Below, piece by piece: positions 7,853 through 16,462 of a stretch of 64,000 nt of DNA (positions are counted from its first letter, which is position 1; each line of letters opens with the position of its first letter). Origin of the DNA: DAOTXS01 sp034435055 (lineage in GTDB: Bacteria; Chloroflexota; Anaerolineae; UBA4142); the NCBI GenBank assembly GCA_034435055.1, contig DAOTXS010000041.1, positions 62,001-126,000 of the forward strand, given 5' to 3'. A program made the position numbers and the translations under genes. Below the pieces are notes generated by a model. It did no database searches, was not told the DNA's origin, and saw only the letters and a list, made by a program, of their open reading frames with translations.

Positions 7853-10051
7853 TCAAGATACATGCTCCAACACAAAACGATAACGCTCCAACGCTTCTGC
7901 CAATCGATCCACGCGCGTGTACGCATCGCCGAGGATGCGGTGTGCTTCCAGCGGAACATCGATCCGCTGAATCAAAACTTCCAAATCGTCGATCACCTCG
8001 CGCACGAGACGCGGCGCGTGTTGCACCAAATAATCGTACTCGGTCAATGCATCGTTCCAGCGATGCGCGTCGCGATGTGCGCGCGCTTGAACCAAATGTC
8101 CGTACCCTTTGGGTTGGCGTTTGCGTTTGGGTTCGACCGGCGCCGCCGGTGTTTCCACAACGATAGTTTCGACCGGCGGCGACGGCGGCAATTCAACCAC
8201 AATCGATGGCGCTTGGGGCGGCACAGCAACCGGCTCCGGCTCGGCGAGGGGCGGCAGTTCAAAACCCACCCCCGGCAATTCTGTCGACTGGCTGACCGGC
8301 ACTGGCGCTGGCTCTTCTAATTTCGACATCCAATCCGGTACCGTTTCTTCGGCTGGTAATTCTTCTCGTCGCGTCGATGGTTCTGCCGGGATTGGTGCTG
8401 GTTCTTCTAATTTCGACATCCAATCCGGCACCGGCTCTTCGACAGACGTTTCTGCTCGTTGTGCCGATGGTTCTGCCGGGCTTAGTGTCGGTTCTTCTAA
8501 TTTCGATATCCAATCGGGTGCCGGCTCTTCGGCCGGTAATTCTTCGCGTTGCGCCGCCGGTTCTTCGACGTGCATTGCTTCTTGCGGTGTGGGTTGCTCT
8601 GTTACTGTTTGTGTTGGTGGTTGTTCTTGCACGACCGGCAGTTCAACCGGCTTGGTTATGGGCGAAGCAAGCCACGTGGGAATTTCTTCCGCTGGTGCGG
8701 TTGCAGATTCCGCTGGCGCTATCCACGAAGGCAGTTCTTCGCTAGTTGTCGGCGCCGGTTCTGCGGGGGCAGGCGCGGCTGTTTCACTTGAGCTTGGCAA
8801 ACCCTGCATCCAATCCGGCGTCGCTTGAGGCGATTGGTCTCCCGGCATCAGTTCGGTTGTTGTCCGTTCGGCGGTCGAAGCGGGAGGCGTGCTGTCCAAC
8901 CACGTCGGCATCGCTTTTTGTTCGTCGGGTGTTTCAAGTTGAACGGATGGTTCCGTTTTCGGCACGTTGAGCCAATCGATGCTTGGTGCCGGCGGCGAGG
9001 GTGTGCCGGTTTCTTCCACTGGGAGCTCGCGCAATTGAGATACCCAATCGGCGGTTTCTTCGCGCGGCGATTCGGTTTTCTCCGCCTCTTCGATGGGAGA
9101 ACGACGAAGCCACGCCGGCAAGCTATCGTCAGCGGTAATTGGCGTGGCAGGTTCTTCGGGCAGAGCCGTTTGGATTGTCGGCTCCGCCGGCGCGAAATCG
9201 GCAGGCGTTTCCATCATCTCGCCGAACATAGACGCCGGCGGGGATCCGATTGCCGCTGGTTCGATGCGGAATGATTCCACACCTTCGACGTAACGCGGGA
9301 CGGTGGTGTGAGGCGCCGGCAAAAGCGAGTGTGCGCCGAGCATCCGCGTGGCAACTTGATTGAGCGGGTCGAGCATTTGCGCGCGTTGCAGGTACACATC
9401 GCTCTCGGCGAGACCGGTTTCGTGCCACGCGGCGCCGAGAATCAAATTGGCTTTGAGACAGTACGGCAGTTGTTCTAAAATACTTTGTGCCACTTGGGCG
9501 GCTTCGCTCACGCGCCCCATTCGCCACAGTGTTTCCGCCAACGCCACGCGTATATCAAAGCGCGAAGGCGTGCCGGCGATAATCGCCCGAAATTCCTGAA
9601 TCGCTTGACTGAACAAACCGTCGCGCGCATAAATCCGCGCGAGTGCGCCGGGGGTTAGTTTGGCGCGCGCGTGTGCTTTCACGTCCACTTCGTTATAAAG
9701 TCGCACAAGTTCTTTTTGCAATTCCGAATTGCCGGGCGCTAACTCAAACGCGCGCTCCATATTCCAAACTGCTTCATTCACCAACTGCTCTTGTTCAAAG
9801 ACAGTGGCTAAACCAACATAGGCAATGGCGTTTTCCGGATCCGCACTCAGCACGCGCTGAAACGCGTCCTTGGCACCATCGTACTCGCGCTTTTCCAAAA
9901 GTGCTTCGCCCATTTGTCGATACGCGTCGATGTACTTTGGATAATAGCGCAAGACGTGTTTACAAATCGCAATCGCTTCATCATTGCGATCGTGATGGAT
10001 CAATTCGCGCACCTGATCTGCGTAGCTGGCAAGTGTAACCTGCTCGTCCAC
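7853..10051 (-). CDS. Tetratricopeptide-repeat protein with long Pro/Glu-rich linker carrying repeated Trp motifs
   Basis: A 732-residue protein. Residues 1-215 form several TPRs (YPKYIDAYRQMGEALLEKRE, PENAIAYVGLATVFEQE and so on) and the last 75 residues form another. Between them lies a low-complexity Pro/Glu/Ala linker of about 400 residues in which a short Trp motif recurs about ten times (PAWLRRSP, DWVSQLREL, DWMQGLPS, DWISKLEEP, DWMSKLEEP twice). Three copies lie in a 90-bp tandem DNA repeat (about 8311-8520). The start is GTG 10051, five bases after GGGGAGG; the ATG at 10075 is upstream of the predicted transcription start. It probably acts as an adaptor; partners are unknown. Confidence 0.8.
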   Translation of the reverse strand: MDEQVTLASYADQVRELIHHDRNDEAIAICKHVLRYYPKYIDAYRQMGEALLEKREYDGAKDAFQRVLSADPENAIAYVGLATVFEQEQLVNEAVWNMERAFELAPGNSELQKELVRLYNEVDVKAHARAKLTPGALARIYARDGLFSQAIQEFRAIIAGTPSRFDIRVALAETLWRMGRVSEAAQVAQSILEQLPYCLKANLILGAAWHETGLAESDVYLQRAQMLDPLNQVATRMLGAHSLLPAPHTTVPRYVEGVESFRIEPAAIGSPPASMFGEMMETPADFAPAEPTIQTALPEEPATPITADDSLPAWLRRSPIEEAEKTESPREETADWVSQLRELPVEETGTPSPPAPSIDWLNVPKTEPSVQLETPDEQKAMPTWLDSTPPASTAERTTTELMPGDQSPQATPDWMQGLPSSSETAAPAPAEPAPTTSEELPSWIAPAESATAPAEEIPTWLASPITKPVELPVVQEQPPTQTVTEQPTPQEAMHVEEPAAQREELPAEEPAPDWISKLEEPTLSPAEPSAQRAETSVEEPVPDWMSKLEEPAPIPAEPSTRREELPAEETVPDWMSKLEEPAPVPVSQSTELPGVGFELPPLAEPEPVAVPPQAPSIVVELPPSPPVETIVVETPAAPVEPKRKRQPKGYGHLVQARAHRDAHRWNDALTEYDYLVQHAPRLVREVIDDLEVLIQRIDVPLEAHRILGDAYTRVDRLAEALERYRFVLEHVS
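8311..8520. repeat. 90-bp in-frame tandem repeat in the TPR gene linker
   Basis: The block beginning TTCTAATTTCGACATCCAAT recurs at exact 90-base spacing (blocks at 8311, 8401 and 8491). Each copy encodes DW(M/I)SKLEEP preceded by a Pro/Glu/Ala segment. The copies differ at scattered positions, so the repeat is not recent. Confidence 0.8.
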
Positions 10052-10073
10052 AGCATCCTCCCCAATCGATGGC

Positions 10074-10102
10074 ATTATCGCTCAAAGAATCGAAATAGTC
10101 AA
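10074..10102 (-). promoter_or_regulatory. Promoter of the TPR gene
   Basis: On the minus strand: TTGACT, 17-base spacer, GATAAT. Transcription is predicted from about 10067, downstream of the ATG at 10075, which is why the GTG at 10051 is preferred as start. Confidence 0.7.
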
Positions 10103-10109
10103 TTAAACC

Positions 10110-11138
10110 TCAGACTAATCGATGGATGCCTTTCAGTTGCTCAATCATTTCATCGACCAAGCGATGACCGCGCGGCGAGGGTCCCAGCGGGTCCGGGATT
10201 TCCGCATCGCCAAGCAAAGCGTGAAACGATGCCGCAACGCCGTGCGCAAGAGCGGGCAAATTGTAGCCGCCTTCCAGCGTAAAGACGATGCGCCCATCGC
10301 AAAAATCCTCCGCGATTTCAACGAGCGTCCGCGAAATCGCGCCGTACCCGGCAATCGATAGATTTTCCGCCGCAAGCGGATCGCTCCAATGCGCGTCGTA
10401 GCCCGCCGAGACGAGAACAAATTGTGGACGATAACGTTCGGCGAGCGGAAAAAATAATTCGTCAAAGATTTTCCGAAAACCGTCGTCGCCGACGCGCGGC
10501 AGGAGCGGGACATTGACCGTGAACCCGCGCCCCTCACCCTCACCGATTTCGTGCCAATCGCCGGAGCCGGGATAGTGCGGGAACTGATGCGTCGAACAGT
10601 ACAAAACGCGCGGTGTGTTGTAGAAAATGGCTTGTGTCCCGTTGCCGTGATGCACGTCGAAATCGACGATCATCACGCGTTCGAGTGTGTGCGTGTTCAA
10701 TAAATGTTGCGCGGCAATCGCGATGTTGTTAAAGAGACAAAAGCCCATCGCGCGATTGGCGGTCGCGTGATGTCCCGGCGGGCGCACGAGCGCAAACGCA
10801 TTATCGATTTCTTTCTTCATCACCGCATCTGCCGCGCGGACGAGCGCGCCAGCGGCAAGGTATGCCGCGTCTAGTGAATGTGCGTTGGCGTACGTGTCCG
10901 GGTCAAAATGTCCGCCGCCGCGCGCAACGAGATTCTTGACGCGCGTCAGATGCTCGGGAGTATGCACCGCGCGAATTTGTTCATCGGTTGCGGGAATCGG
11001 TTCTAGCGCGACGAGCCGTGCCAACAAACCGGTTTCGCGGAGGACGCGCATAATTTCCTGCAATCGTTCCGGCGATTCGGGATGGTCTAGTTCTTGATGA
11101 GCAAGGAAAAGGGGCGCATACACGTACGCCGTTGTCAT
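10110..11138 (-). CDS. Histone deacetylase / acetoin-utilisation (AcuC) family zinc deacetylase
   Basis: A 342-residue zinc-dependent amidohydrolase of the arginase/deacetylase fold. Catalytic motifs appear in order: RPPGHHA (His pair), IVDFDVHHGNG (zinc Asp and His), STHQFPHYPGSG, VSAGYDAHWSDP (second zinc Asp) and LEGGYNL. Bacterial members deacetylate acyl-CoA synthetases, polyamines or other small amides; the substrate here cannot be fixed. The start is ATG 11138, which overlaps the stop of the upstream GGDEF gene as ATGA and is preceded by GGGAGA, so translation is probably coupled to that gene. Confidence 0.9.
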   Translation of the reverse strand: MTTAYVYAPLFLAHQELDHPESPERLQEIMRVLRETGLLARLVALEPIPATDEQIRAVHTPEHLTRVKNLVARGGGHFDPDTYANAHSLDAAYLAAGALVRAADAVMKKEIDNAFALVRPPGHHATANRAMGFCLFNNIAIAAQHLLNTHTLERVMIVDFDVHHGNGTQAIFYNTPRVLYCSTHQFPHYPGSGDWHEIGEGEGRGFTVNVPLLPRVGDDGFRKIFDELFFPLAERYRPQFVLVSAGYDAHWSDPLAAENLSIAGYGAISRTLVEIAEDFCDGRIVFTLEGGYNLPALAHGVAASFHALLGDAEIPDPLGPSPRGHRLVDEMIEQLKGIHRLV

Positions 11139-11974
11139 TGAGTATCTCCCATCCAAAGGATGACGCGATTGCGTCCACTGTGCTTGGCGCGGTACAGCGC
11201 TTGATCGGCGCGTTGGATCAAAGCGTCAAAGGAATGGGTCGTTGCATCGAACATCGCGATGCCGGCGCTGACGGTAACGCGTGTCGTGATTTCTTGTCCC
11301 AGCGCAATATCGGTTTCAGCAAGCACCTGACACAACCGCTCGACGACTTGAATGGCGGCGGCTGAATCTGTCTCGGGAAGCAAGAGCGCAAATTCTTCAC
11401 CGCCGTAGCGCGCCGCTAAATCGGTGTTGCGTAATTGGGCTTTACACATTTGAGCGATCGCTTGCAGAACGTGATCGCCCGCCGCGTGCGTATAGGTGTC
11501 GTTGACGATTTTGAAATGATCGATGTCTAACATCGCAACGGCAAGCGGGTGATTAAAGCGTTGGGCGCGGTTGATTTCATCGCGACCGCGCTCGAAGAGC
11601 ACGCGGCGGTTGGGCAAGCCGGTCAGTTCATCCGTCGCCGCCAGTTGCTGAACTTCTTCGTAAAGTTGCGAATTTTGAAGTGCGATGGCGGCTTGAACCG
11701 CGATATGTTCCAGCGTTTCGATTTGCTGGGGCGAGTACGCGCAGGGTTGATAACTCTGCATCGAGATGACGCCGACCACGTGATTGCGCACAATGAGTGG
11801 CACACCAAGAAAGGAACGTGCAGGGATGCCGCCCACACGAGTCAATTTGACCGGCGGCAGGCGTGCCGGATCAAGCGTGTCGGGCAGGTACAACGTTTGC
11901 CGGGTATTGATGATGTATCCCGCCAAGCTAGGGTCCTGGCGAATATCGCGCGGGGGATGACGTACGTAGCCCCG
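11135..11974 (-). CDS. C-terminal part of frameshifted sensor: GAF remainder and GGDEF diguanylate cyclase
   Basis: This frame continues the protein read at 11842-13722 after a frame change near the run CCCC at 11970-11973. It begins with the rest of the second GAF domain (GYVRHPPRDI through RSFLGVPLIVRNHVVGVISM) and then a full GGDEF domain. The active-site loop is RYGGEEFALLLPE. The RxxD inhibitory site is present five residues before it (RNTD), so product inhibition by c-di-GMP is expected. No plausible start with a ribosome site lies at the beginning of the frame, which supports one original gene. It overlaps the deacetylase start as ATGA. Confidence 0.8.
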   Translation of the reverse strand, partial: RGYVRHPPRDIRQDPSLAGYIINTRQTLYLPDTLDPARLPPVKLTRVGGIPARSFLGVPLIVRNHVVGVISMQSYQPCAYSPQQIETLEHIAVQAAIALQNSQLYEEVQQLAATDELTGLPNRRVLFERGRDEINRAQRFNHPLAVAMLDIDHFKIVNDTYTHAAGDHVLQAIAQMCKAQLRNTDLAARYGGEEFALLLPETDSAAAIQVVERLCQVLAETDIALGQEITTRVTVSAGIAMFDATTHSFDALIQRADQALYRAKHSGRNRVILWMGDTQ

Positions 11975-13722
11975 TGCTCGAAGAAATAAACTAGCGTTAG
12001 CCGGTGCGTTGCTTCGCTGTACTGCGCTACGAAAAATACGTCGACCGGGGCGATTTGCCGGCATTGTTCGTGCAAGGTGGGCAACAGTTTTTCCATCGCC
12101 AGCCCCTCGGTGATTGCTACATTGATGCGATTTATCGCGGTCAATTGCTCGGTATATTGCCGCATTTCGCTGAACAATTGCGCGTTGCGAATCGCAATAC
12201 CGACGTTGGCGGCAATCGTCGTCCATAAGCGCAAGTCCGAATCGGTGAAAGCGTTTTCTGATTCGTAATTTTGCGCGGCGATCACGCCGATGACTTGATC
12301 GCCAACAATCATCGGGACCCCCAGCCATGCTCGCGGGCGCCTGCGGCCCGGGACGTTAAAGTATACAACTCCCAAGTTGGCGCTTTGACGCTCGTAATCT
12401 TGGTTGATGAGGAGTGGGCGGCGCGAGCGGATGATCACCGAAGTCAAACCTTTTCCCAACGGCATAGGTGGCGCGGAGATAAATTCATCATAATATCGCC
12501 AATAAGGTATGTTGATGATTTGCGTTTGCGCATCATAGAGTGAAATAAAGACGCCGTGCGCGTTGAGCAACTGGCGGACTTTGTCGCCAATGGTTTGGAG
12601 CATCAAATCCAAATTCGTCTGCGACGTAACCATTTGGCTAACATCATTGATGGTGCTTAGTTCAACTAGGTGCTGGCGGATTTCTTGTTCCGCTTGTTTG
12701 CGGTCGGTAATATCGCGCGCAATGGCTAGGCGACCAATGATCTGTCCATGATGATTTTGCAGTGCGGTCAAGCGGACGTCCAAATGTTGCGGAGAAGATG
12801 GTGTTGCGGCAATTTCGATTTGCGCCTGCCGAAGGTTGCGGCGATGCGCCATCAAGTCACGCCAGGGGTGCCACACCTGAGCCGCCGATTTGCCAAGCAC
12901 GTCAGCGCGTTTTTGTCCAACCAATCGTTGCGCGGCAGGATTCATATCGACGATGCGATCCTGAGCATCCATCACGAGAACCGCATCGTTCATATTTTCG
13001 ATCAATACATCGCGCGCGATGGGCGCTAAATCGAACAAATTCAGTCGAAAGATGTTCCACGCGATGATCCAGCCCGACAGCGAAAAAGCCATTGGTGTCA
13101 GGTCTAAACTTGGAATCGGACTGAGATTTAGCAGGTACAGCACATTCCAGAAGACCGACACCGCCACGCCAATGAGCAAGCCGCCCGCCTGACGCCGATA
13201 GACTCCTTCCAGTCGAACAAAGGATTGAATCAGCAGCCAAGTGCCGAGGGTCAACATGGCGTAAGTATAAATGATAGCAACCCCAAACCAGGGTCCGCGT
13301 CCGTAAACCAAGATGTTGTCTTGAAGCGGGCTAAAGGTAAACTGGCTCCAGAGTAAATGATGCCATTCATTGGTCCACGCCATCACCAGCGTGATGGTTG
13401 GTATAACGAACAACACGCCAACAGTACGGCGGGTCAACCATTTGAACTGTTGACTGTATGCTAAGGCAAACAGCAGAAAGAATACTGGCGCGGTAGAAAT
13501 TCCAAAGTAAGAAACTTGACTCCAAAATACTTTGAGCGGCACGGTAGTTACCAATGCCTCGAACGCGTTAGCCACTGCCCACTCGGCAAATGCCAGCATC
13601 AACCAGGCAAGCGGCGTTGCGCTCGGCGTCTCACGCCGGTTCCAGCAAAAATGTGCGACGACCAGAGAAACAATTGCCGTTGCCAAGCAAGCGGTAGAAT
13701 AAAAGACTAGAACAAGATTCAT
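11842..13722 (-). CDS. N-terminal part of frameshifted sensor: 7TM, PAS and two GAF domains
   Basis: The start is ATG 13722 (MNLVLVFYSTACL), seven bases after the stop of the GT2 gene. Residues 1-225 are seven hydrophobic helices like the histidine-kinase 7TM sensor region. Residues about 235-350 are a PAS domain (DAVLVMDAQDRIVDMNPAAQRL), followed by one full GAF domain and the first half of another. Homology stops at FFEHG near 11971; the remaining 43 residues to the stop at 11842 are out of frame. One extra G in the G4 run would join this to the GGDEF frame and give a protein of about 860 residues. Whether the shift is real or a sequencing error is unknown. Confidence 0.8.
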   Translation of the reverse strand: MNLVLVFYSTACLATAIVSLVVAHFCWNRRETPSATPLAWLMLAFAEWAVANAFEALVTTVPLKVFWSQVSYFGISTAPVFFLLFALAYSQQFKWLTRRTVGVLFVIPTITLVMAWTNEWHHLLWSQFTFSPLQDNILVYGRGPWFGVAIIYTYAMLTLGTWLLIQSFVRLEGVYRRQAGGLLIGVAVSVFWNVLYLLNLSPIPSLDLTPMAFSLSGWIIAWNIFRLNLFDLAPIARDVLIENMNDAVLVMDAQDRIVDMNPAAQRLVGQKRADVLGKSAAQVWHPWRDLMAHRRNLRQAQIEIAATPSSPQHLDVRLTALQNHHGQIIGRLAIARDITDRKQAEQEIRQHLVELSTINDVSQMVTSQTNLDLMLQTIGDKVRQLLNAHGVFISLYDAQTQIINIPYWRYYDEFISAPPMPLGKGLTSVIIRSRRPLLINQDYERQSANLGVVYFNVPGRRRPRAWLGVPMIVGDQVIGVIAAQNYESENAFTDSDLRLWTTIAANVGIAIRNAQLFSEMRQYTEQLTAINRINVAITEGLAMEKLLPTLHEQCRQIAPVDVFFVAQYSEATHRLTLVYFFEHGATYVIPRAIFARTLAWRDTSSIPGKRCTCPTRLIRHACRRSN

Positions 13723-13729
13723 CGGAATT

Positions 13730-14767
13730 CTATCGTTGAGTGTGATTCCGGCTAACTTGCGCCAAGCGTGTTCGCGCCCGCCACGCGACGCCGGTCGGAT
13801 AACCAACCATCTTTGCGATGTCGCCGGTGATGCGAATGATCGGAACCCAAATGACGGCGCGCAATTTATCGACAAATGAAAATAAAGTGAGCATTGGCAC
13901 CAAGCGTTTGTACGGCGTCCAGAACATTCCTATAAATCCAAATCCCAAAACCAAAAAACCAAAGCCCCACAACCCAAAGCCAAAAAGTGCCAAGAGAAAT
14001 GGTACGCCAATGAGATACGTTGCGTATCGTATGACGTGGCGCGCGAACCACAAATTTGCTTTGCCGTCGCCGCGCGCGTATTGATAATACTGCCTGAAAA
14101 ACGCGCGCAGGTTGGAACGCGGGCGAAAATGCACAACGGCGCGCGGCGCAAACACAAAACGAAAACCGGCATCGCGCAACGCAAAATCGAAAATCAAGTC
14201 CTCGCAGAAATCCAGCCACTCGGGGTAGCCGCCAACCTTTTCCCACGCCGATTTCCGGAATGCAATCGAACGACTTGACGGCAAAAAACTTTGGGGCTTG
14301 ATGTCGGCGAGCGCGGGGAGGGTGGTTGCCGCGAGCGCGGTTTCAAAGACGCCGACCGGCGCGGGGATGAAAAAGCCGGAAACGACATCGACCGAGGATG
14401 GATGACCGATGACCGATGATTGGCTTCTGTCCTCGGTCTGCTGTCCTCCGTCTTCAAACGGTTTCACCAATTCTTCGACCCAGTTTTCATCCAGCCGCGT
14501 CCCGGCATCGGTGGAGCAAATGATGTCGCCGGTTGCTTCACGAATTGCGCGATTGCGCCCTTGCGAAATATTCGCGCCCGGCTGTTCGATGATTTTCAAT
14601 TGCCAACGCGCCGCGTGCCCACGCAACACATCGAGCGTGTGATCCGTCGAACCGCCATCGACAATCACAATTTCATCGGGCGCGCGCGCTTGTGCGGCAA
14701 TCGAAGCGAGCCAGTGCGGCAAAGACCCGGCTTCGTTTTTCACCGTCGCAATGAGTGAGACTCGCAT
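13730..14767 (-). CDS. Family 2 glycosyltransferase with C-terminal membrane segments and repeat-derived insert
   Basis: A 345-residue GT-A enzyme. The nucleotide-sugar site is VSLIATVKNEAG with IVIVDGGSTD, followed by STDAG (DxD equivalent) and GGYPEWLDFCEDLIF with the catalytic ED pair. The C-terminal third has a hydrophobic stretch, FGFGLWGFGFLVLGFGF, which is encoded by a degenerate tandem repeat. A second repeat-like insert near residue 105 gives DGGQQTEDRSQSSVIGHPSS between conserved blocks. ATG 14767 lies 7 bases from a TATAAT box, so the mRNA may be leaderless. It heads the run GT2, sensor, deacetylase. Confidence 0.85.
   Translation of the reverse strand: MRVSLIATVKNEAGSLPHWLASIAAQARAPDEIVIVDGGSTDHTLDVLRGHAARWQLKIIEQPGANISQGRNRAIREATGDIICSTDAGTRLDENWVEELVKPFEDGGQQTEDRSQSSVIGHPSSVDVVSGFFIPAPVGVFETALAATTLPALADIKPQSFLPSSRSIAFRKSAWEKVGGYPEWLDFCEDLIFDFALRDAGFRFVFAPRAVVHFRPRSNLRAFFRQYYQYARGDGKANLWFARHVIRYATYLIGVPFLLALFGFGLWGFGFLVLGFGFIGMFWTPYKRLVPMLTLFSFVDKLRAVIWVPIIRITGDIAKMVGYPTGVAWRARTRLAQVSRNHTQR
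13935..13987. repeat. STRR-like degenerate short tandem repeat in the GT2 membrane segment
   Basis: The plus strand reads a run of CCAAA-type 7-9-base words (AATCCAAATCCCAAAACC and onward). It encodes the FGFGLWGFGF stretch of the GT2 on the minus strand. Confidence 0.55.
14392..14457. repeat. Degenerate repeat insert (GACCGATG words) within the GT2 gene
   Basis: GATGACCGATGACCGATGA followed by TCCTCGGTCTGCTGTCCTCC. Word composition resembles the repeat at 41441-41503. It inserts about 20 residues of low-complexity, Gln/Ser-rich sequence into the enzyme. Confidence 0.55.
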
Positions 14768-14773
14768 ACCCTA

Positions 14774-14802
14774 ATTATATCACAAACAAATCTTGTCCAA
14801 AA
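14774..14802 (-). promoter_or_regulatory. Promoter of the minus-strand GT2 gene, probably leaderless
   Basis: Minus strand TATAAT (14779 to 14774) ends six bases before the ATG at 14767. The -35 region is weak (TTTTGG at 17-base spacing). It overlaps the divergent promoter for the gene at 14929. Confidence 0.5.
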
Positions 14803-14821
14803 TAGGATTCAATGGTATACT
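14793..14821 (+). promoter_or_regulatory. Promoter of the processive GT2 gene
   Basis: TTGTCC, 17-base spacer, TATACT with an extended TGG just upstream of the -10. It predicts transcription from about 14828 and a leader of about 100 bases. Confidence 0.65.
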
Positions 14822-14853
14822 CGCGCACCGATAGTTCAACGCAGTCCGCAACG

Positions 14854-14892
14854 CAGCGGCGTTCTCCGCGCCCAGGGGACGCCGCTGAATTT
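14854..14892 (+). terminator. Possible attenuator hairpin in the leader of the GT2 gene
   Basis: CAGCGGCGT / ACGCCGCTG form a 9-bp GC-rich stem with a 16-base loop, followed by AATTTTT. It lies between the promoter and the GTG start at 14929, where a terminator could attenuate transcription. No alternative antiterminator was worked out. Confidence 0.45.
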
Positions 14893-14928
14893 TTGCGCTT
14901 GTCAACGAAAGGTTCTGGAGGTTCGTTT

Positions 14929-16398
14929 GTGAGTTGGATTTTGAGCTGGATTTACATTCTTGCCGCATCTGCGCTCGCCGTGTACGGATTTAACATTTTG
15001 CTTACTGCTTGGTTGTACTGGCTCAAACGCAATGAAAAAACAGCGACGCCGGCGCTCGCGGAAATACCGCGGGTTACCGTGCAATTGCCGATTTACAACG
15101 AACTGTATGTCGTCGAACGATTGATTGATGCCGCCGTCGCGCTCGATTGGCGACGTGACCGCTTGCAGATTCAGGTCCTCGACGATTCGGACGATGAAAC
15201 AACGACGATTGCACAAACGCGCGTCGATTATCATCGCCGGCGCGGAATCGAGATTGCCCTTTATCGCCGCGCGGATCGCGCCGGGTTCAAAGCCGGCGCG
15301 CTCGCCGAAGGATTAAAGTCCGCGACCGGCGAATTCGTTGCGATCTTCGACGCCGATTTTGTGCCGCCGGTCGATTTGCTGAAAAAGACAATTCCGCATT
15401 TTCTCGCGCAACCGGCAATCGGAATGGTGCAAACGCGCTGGGGTCATTTGAATGCCACGTACTCGCCGCTGACGCGCGCCGAAGCCATCGCGCTCGATGG
15501 GCATTTTGTCGTCGAGCAATCGGCGCGGCATCGACACGATTTGCTTTTCAATTTCAATGGCACGGCCGGCGTTTGGCGGCGCGCGTGCATCGACGATGCC
15601 GGCGGCTGGCACGGTGACACGCTGAGCGAAGACCTCGATCTGAGTTATCGCGCGCAACTGCGCGGCTGGAAATTTTTATTCTTGCCGGATGTCATCTCGC
15701 CCGCTGAACTGCCGCCGCAAATTCACGCCTACAAACGCCAGCAATTTCGTTGGGCAAAAGGATCGACCCAGGTGTTGCTCAAACTCGCGCCGGCATTATT
15801 GCGCCGCCGCGATGTGCCGTTGTTCAAACGCGTCGAAGGTCTGTTGCATCTCTCCGGTTATTTGATGAACCCGCTGATGTTGATCTTGCTCCTCGCCAGC
15901 GTGCCGTTGATGCGGGTGGACGCGCGGACGCCAGATGTGATGTTGTACTTTAGTTTGGCGATGCTTGGTCCGATCGTGATGTACGCGTTATCGCAACGCG
16001 CGTTGTATCCCGATTGGCAATCGCGTTTTCGCTACTTTTTCATTTTGCTTTTGCTTGGCACCGGCATCGCGCTCAACAATTCGATTGCCGTGTGGGAAGC
16101 CATCACGCGGCGCGGGAATACGTTTCGCCGTACCCCCAAGTTTCACGTGGAAAATGCCGGCGATGCGTGGAACACCAAACGCTACGCGCTCCCGCTCGGT
16201 TGGGAAGTGATCGGCGAATGGCTGTTGTCGGCGTATGCGTTTGCCGGCGTGGTGATTGCATGGCAGAATCATCTGTTCTGGACGTTGCCTTATCTGGTGT
16301 TGTACTGTATCAGTTTTGCGTACGTCGGCGGTTTGAGTTTGTGGCACGCGCGCCCGGCACACAGAATCGCAAATTTCAAATTGCAGATTGCCGATTAA
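14929..16398 (+). CDS. Processive-type family 2 glycosyltransferase (cellulose-synthase/CslA-like)
   Basis: A 489-residue membrane glycosyltransferase. An N-terminal helix (SWIYILAASALAVYG) is followed by the GT-A domain (VTVQLPIYNE, QVLDDSDDET, FDADF, TLSEDLDLSYRAQ). The hallmark QQFRW of processive beta-glycan synthases is present, then four or more C-terminal helices. The GTG start at 14929 is chosen because TGGAGG lies seven bases upstream and the predicted transcript begins after the longer in-frame ATG at 14812. Expected to polymerise a beta-linked hexose (glucan or glucomannan type) across the membrane; sugar identity is inference. Its last 12 codons are repeat-derived. Confidence 0.87.
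   Translation: MSWILSWIYILAASALAVYGFNILLTAWLYWLKRNEKTATPALAEIPRVTVQLPIYNELYVVERLIDAAVALDWRRDRLQIQVLDDSDDETTTIAQTRVDYHRRRGIEIALYRRADRAGFKAGALAEGLKSATGEFVAIFDADFVPPVDLLKKTIPHFLAQPAIGMVQTRWGHLNATYSPLTRAEAIALDGHFVVEQSARHRHDLLFNFNGTAGVWRRACIDDAGGWHGDTLSEDLDLSYRAQLRGWKFLFLPDVISPAELPPQIHAYKRQQFRWAKGSTQVLLKLAPALLRRRDVPLFKRVEGLLHLSGYLMNPLMLILLLASVPLMRVDARTPDVMLYFSLAMLGPIVMYALSQRALYPDWQSRFRYFFILLLLGTGIALNNSIAVWEAITRRGNTFRRTPKFHVENAGDAWNTKRYALPLGWEVIGEWLLSAYAFAGVVIAWQNHLFWTLPYLVLYCISFAYVGGLSLWHARPAHRIANFKLQIAD
16363..16395. repeat. STRR-like repeat forming the last codons of the GT2 gene
   Basis: AATCGCAAATTTCAAATTGC with further ATTG/GATT words up to the stop. An inverted partner, GCAATTTGAAATC, occurs at about 16445, just past the end of the convergent DUF4446 gene, so the two bracket the hairpin at 16406-16440. 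Confidence 0.5.
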
Positions 16399-16405
16399 AA
16401 ACAAA

Positions 16406-16440
16406 ACAGTCGAATCAGGCAGATGCCCGCATTCGACTGT
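16406..16440. terminator. Hairpin between convergent genes
   Basis: Perfect 10-bp stem ACAGTCGAAT / ATTCGACTGT enclosing a smaller GGCA/TGCC stem, between the GT2 and DUF4446 stops. An A-run on the left favours termination of the minus-strand gene. Confidence 0.6.
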
Positions 16441-16462
16441 TAGCGCAATTTGAAATCAAAAA

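Noticed and set aside
8109..8828. Gly/Ser-rich 239-codon frame on the plus strand opposite the TPR linker
   Set aside because: It mirrors the Pro/Glu-rich repeats of the real minus-strand gene; its low-complexity composition follows from that, and there is no start context.
11135..12328. Separate complete diguanylate cyclase gene of 397 codons
   Set aside because: Its first about 118 codons are out-of-frame sequence overlapping the upstream GAF domain; the real homology begins only after the frame change near 11970.
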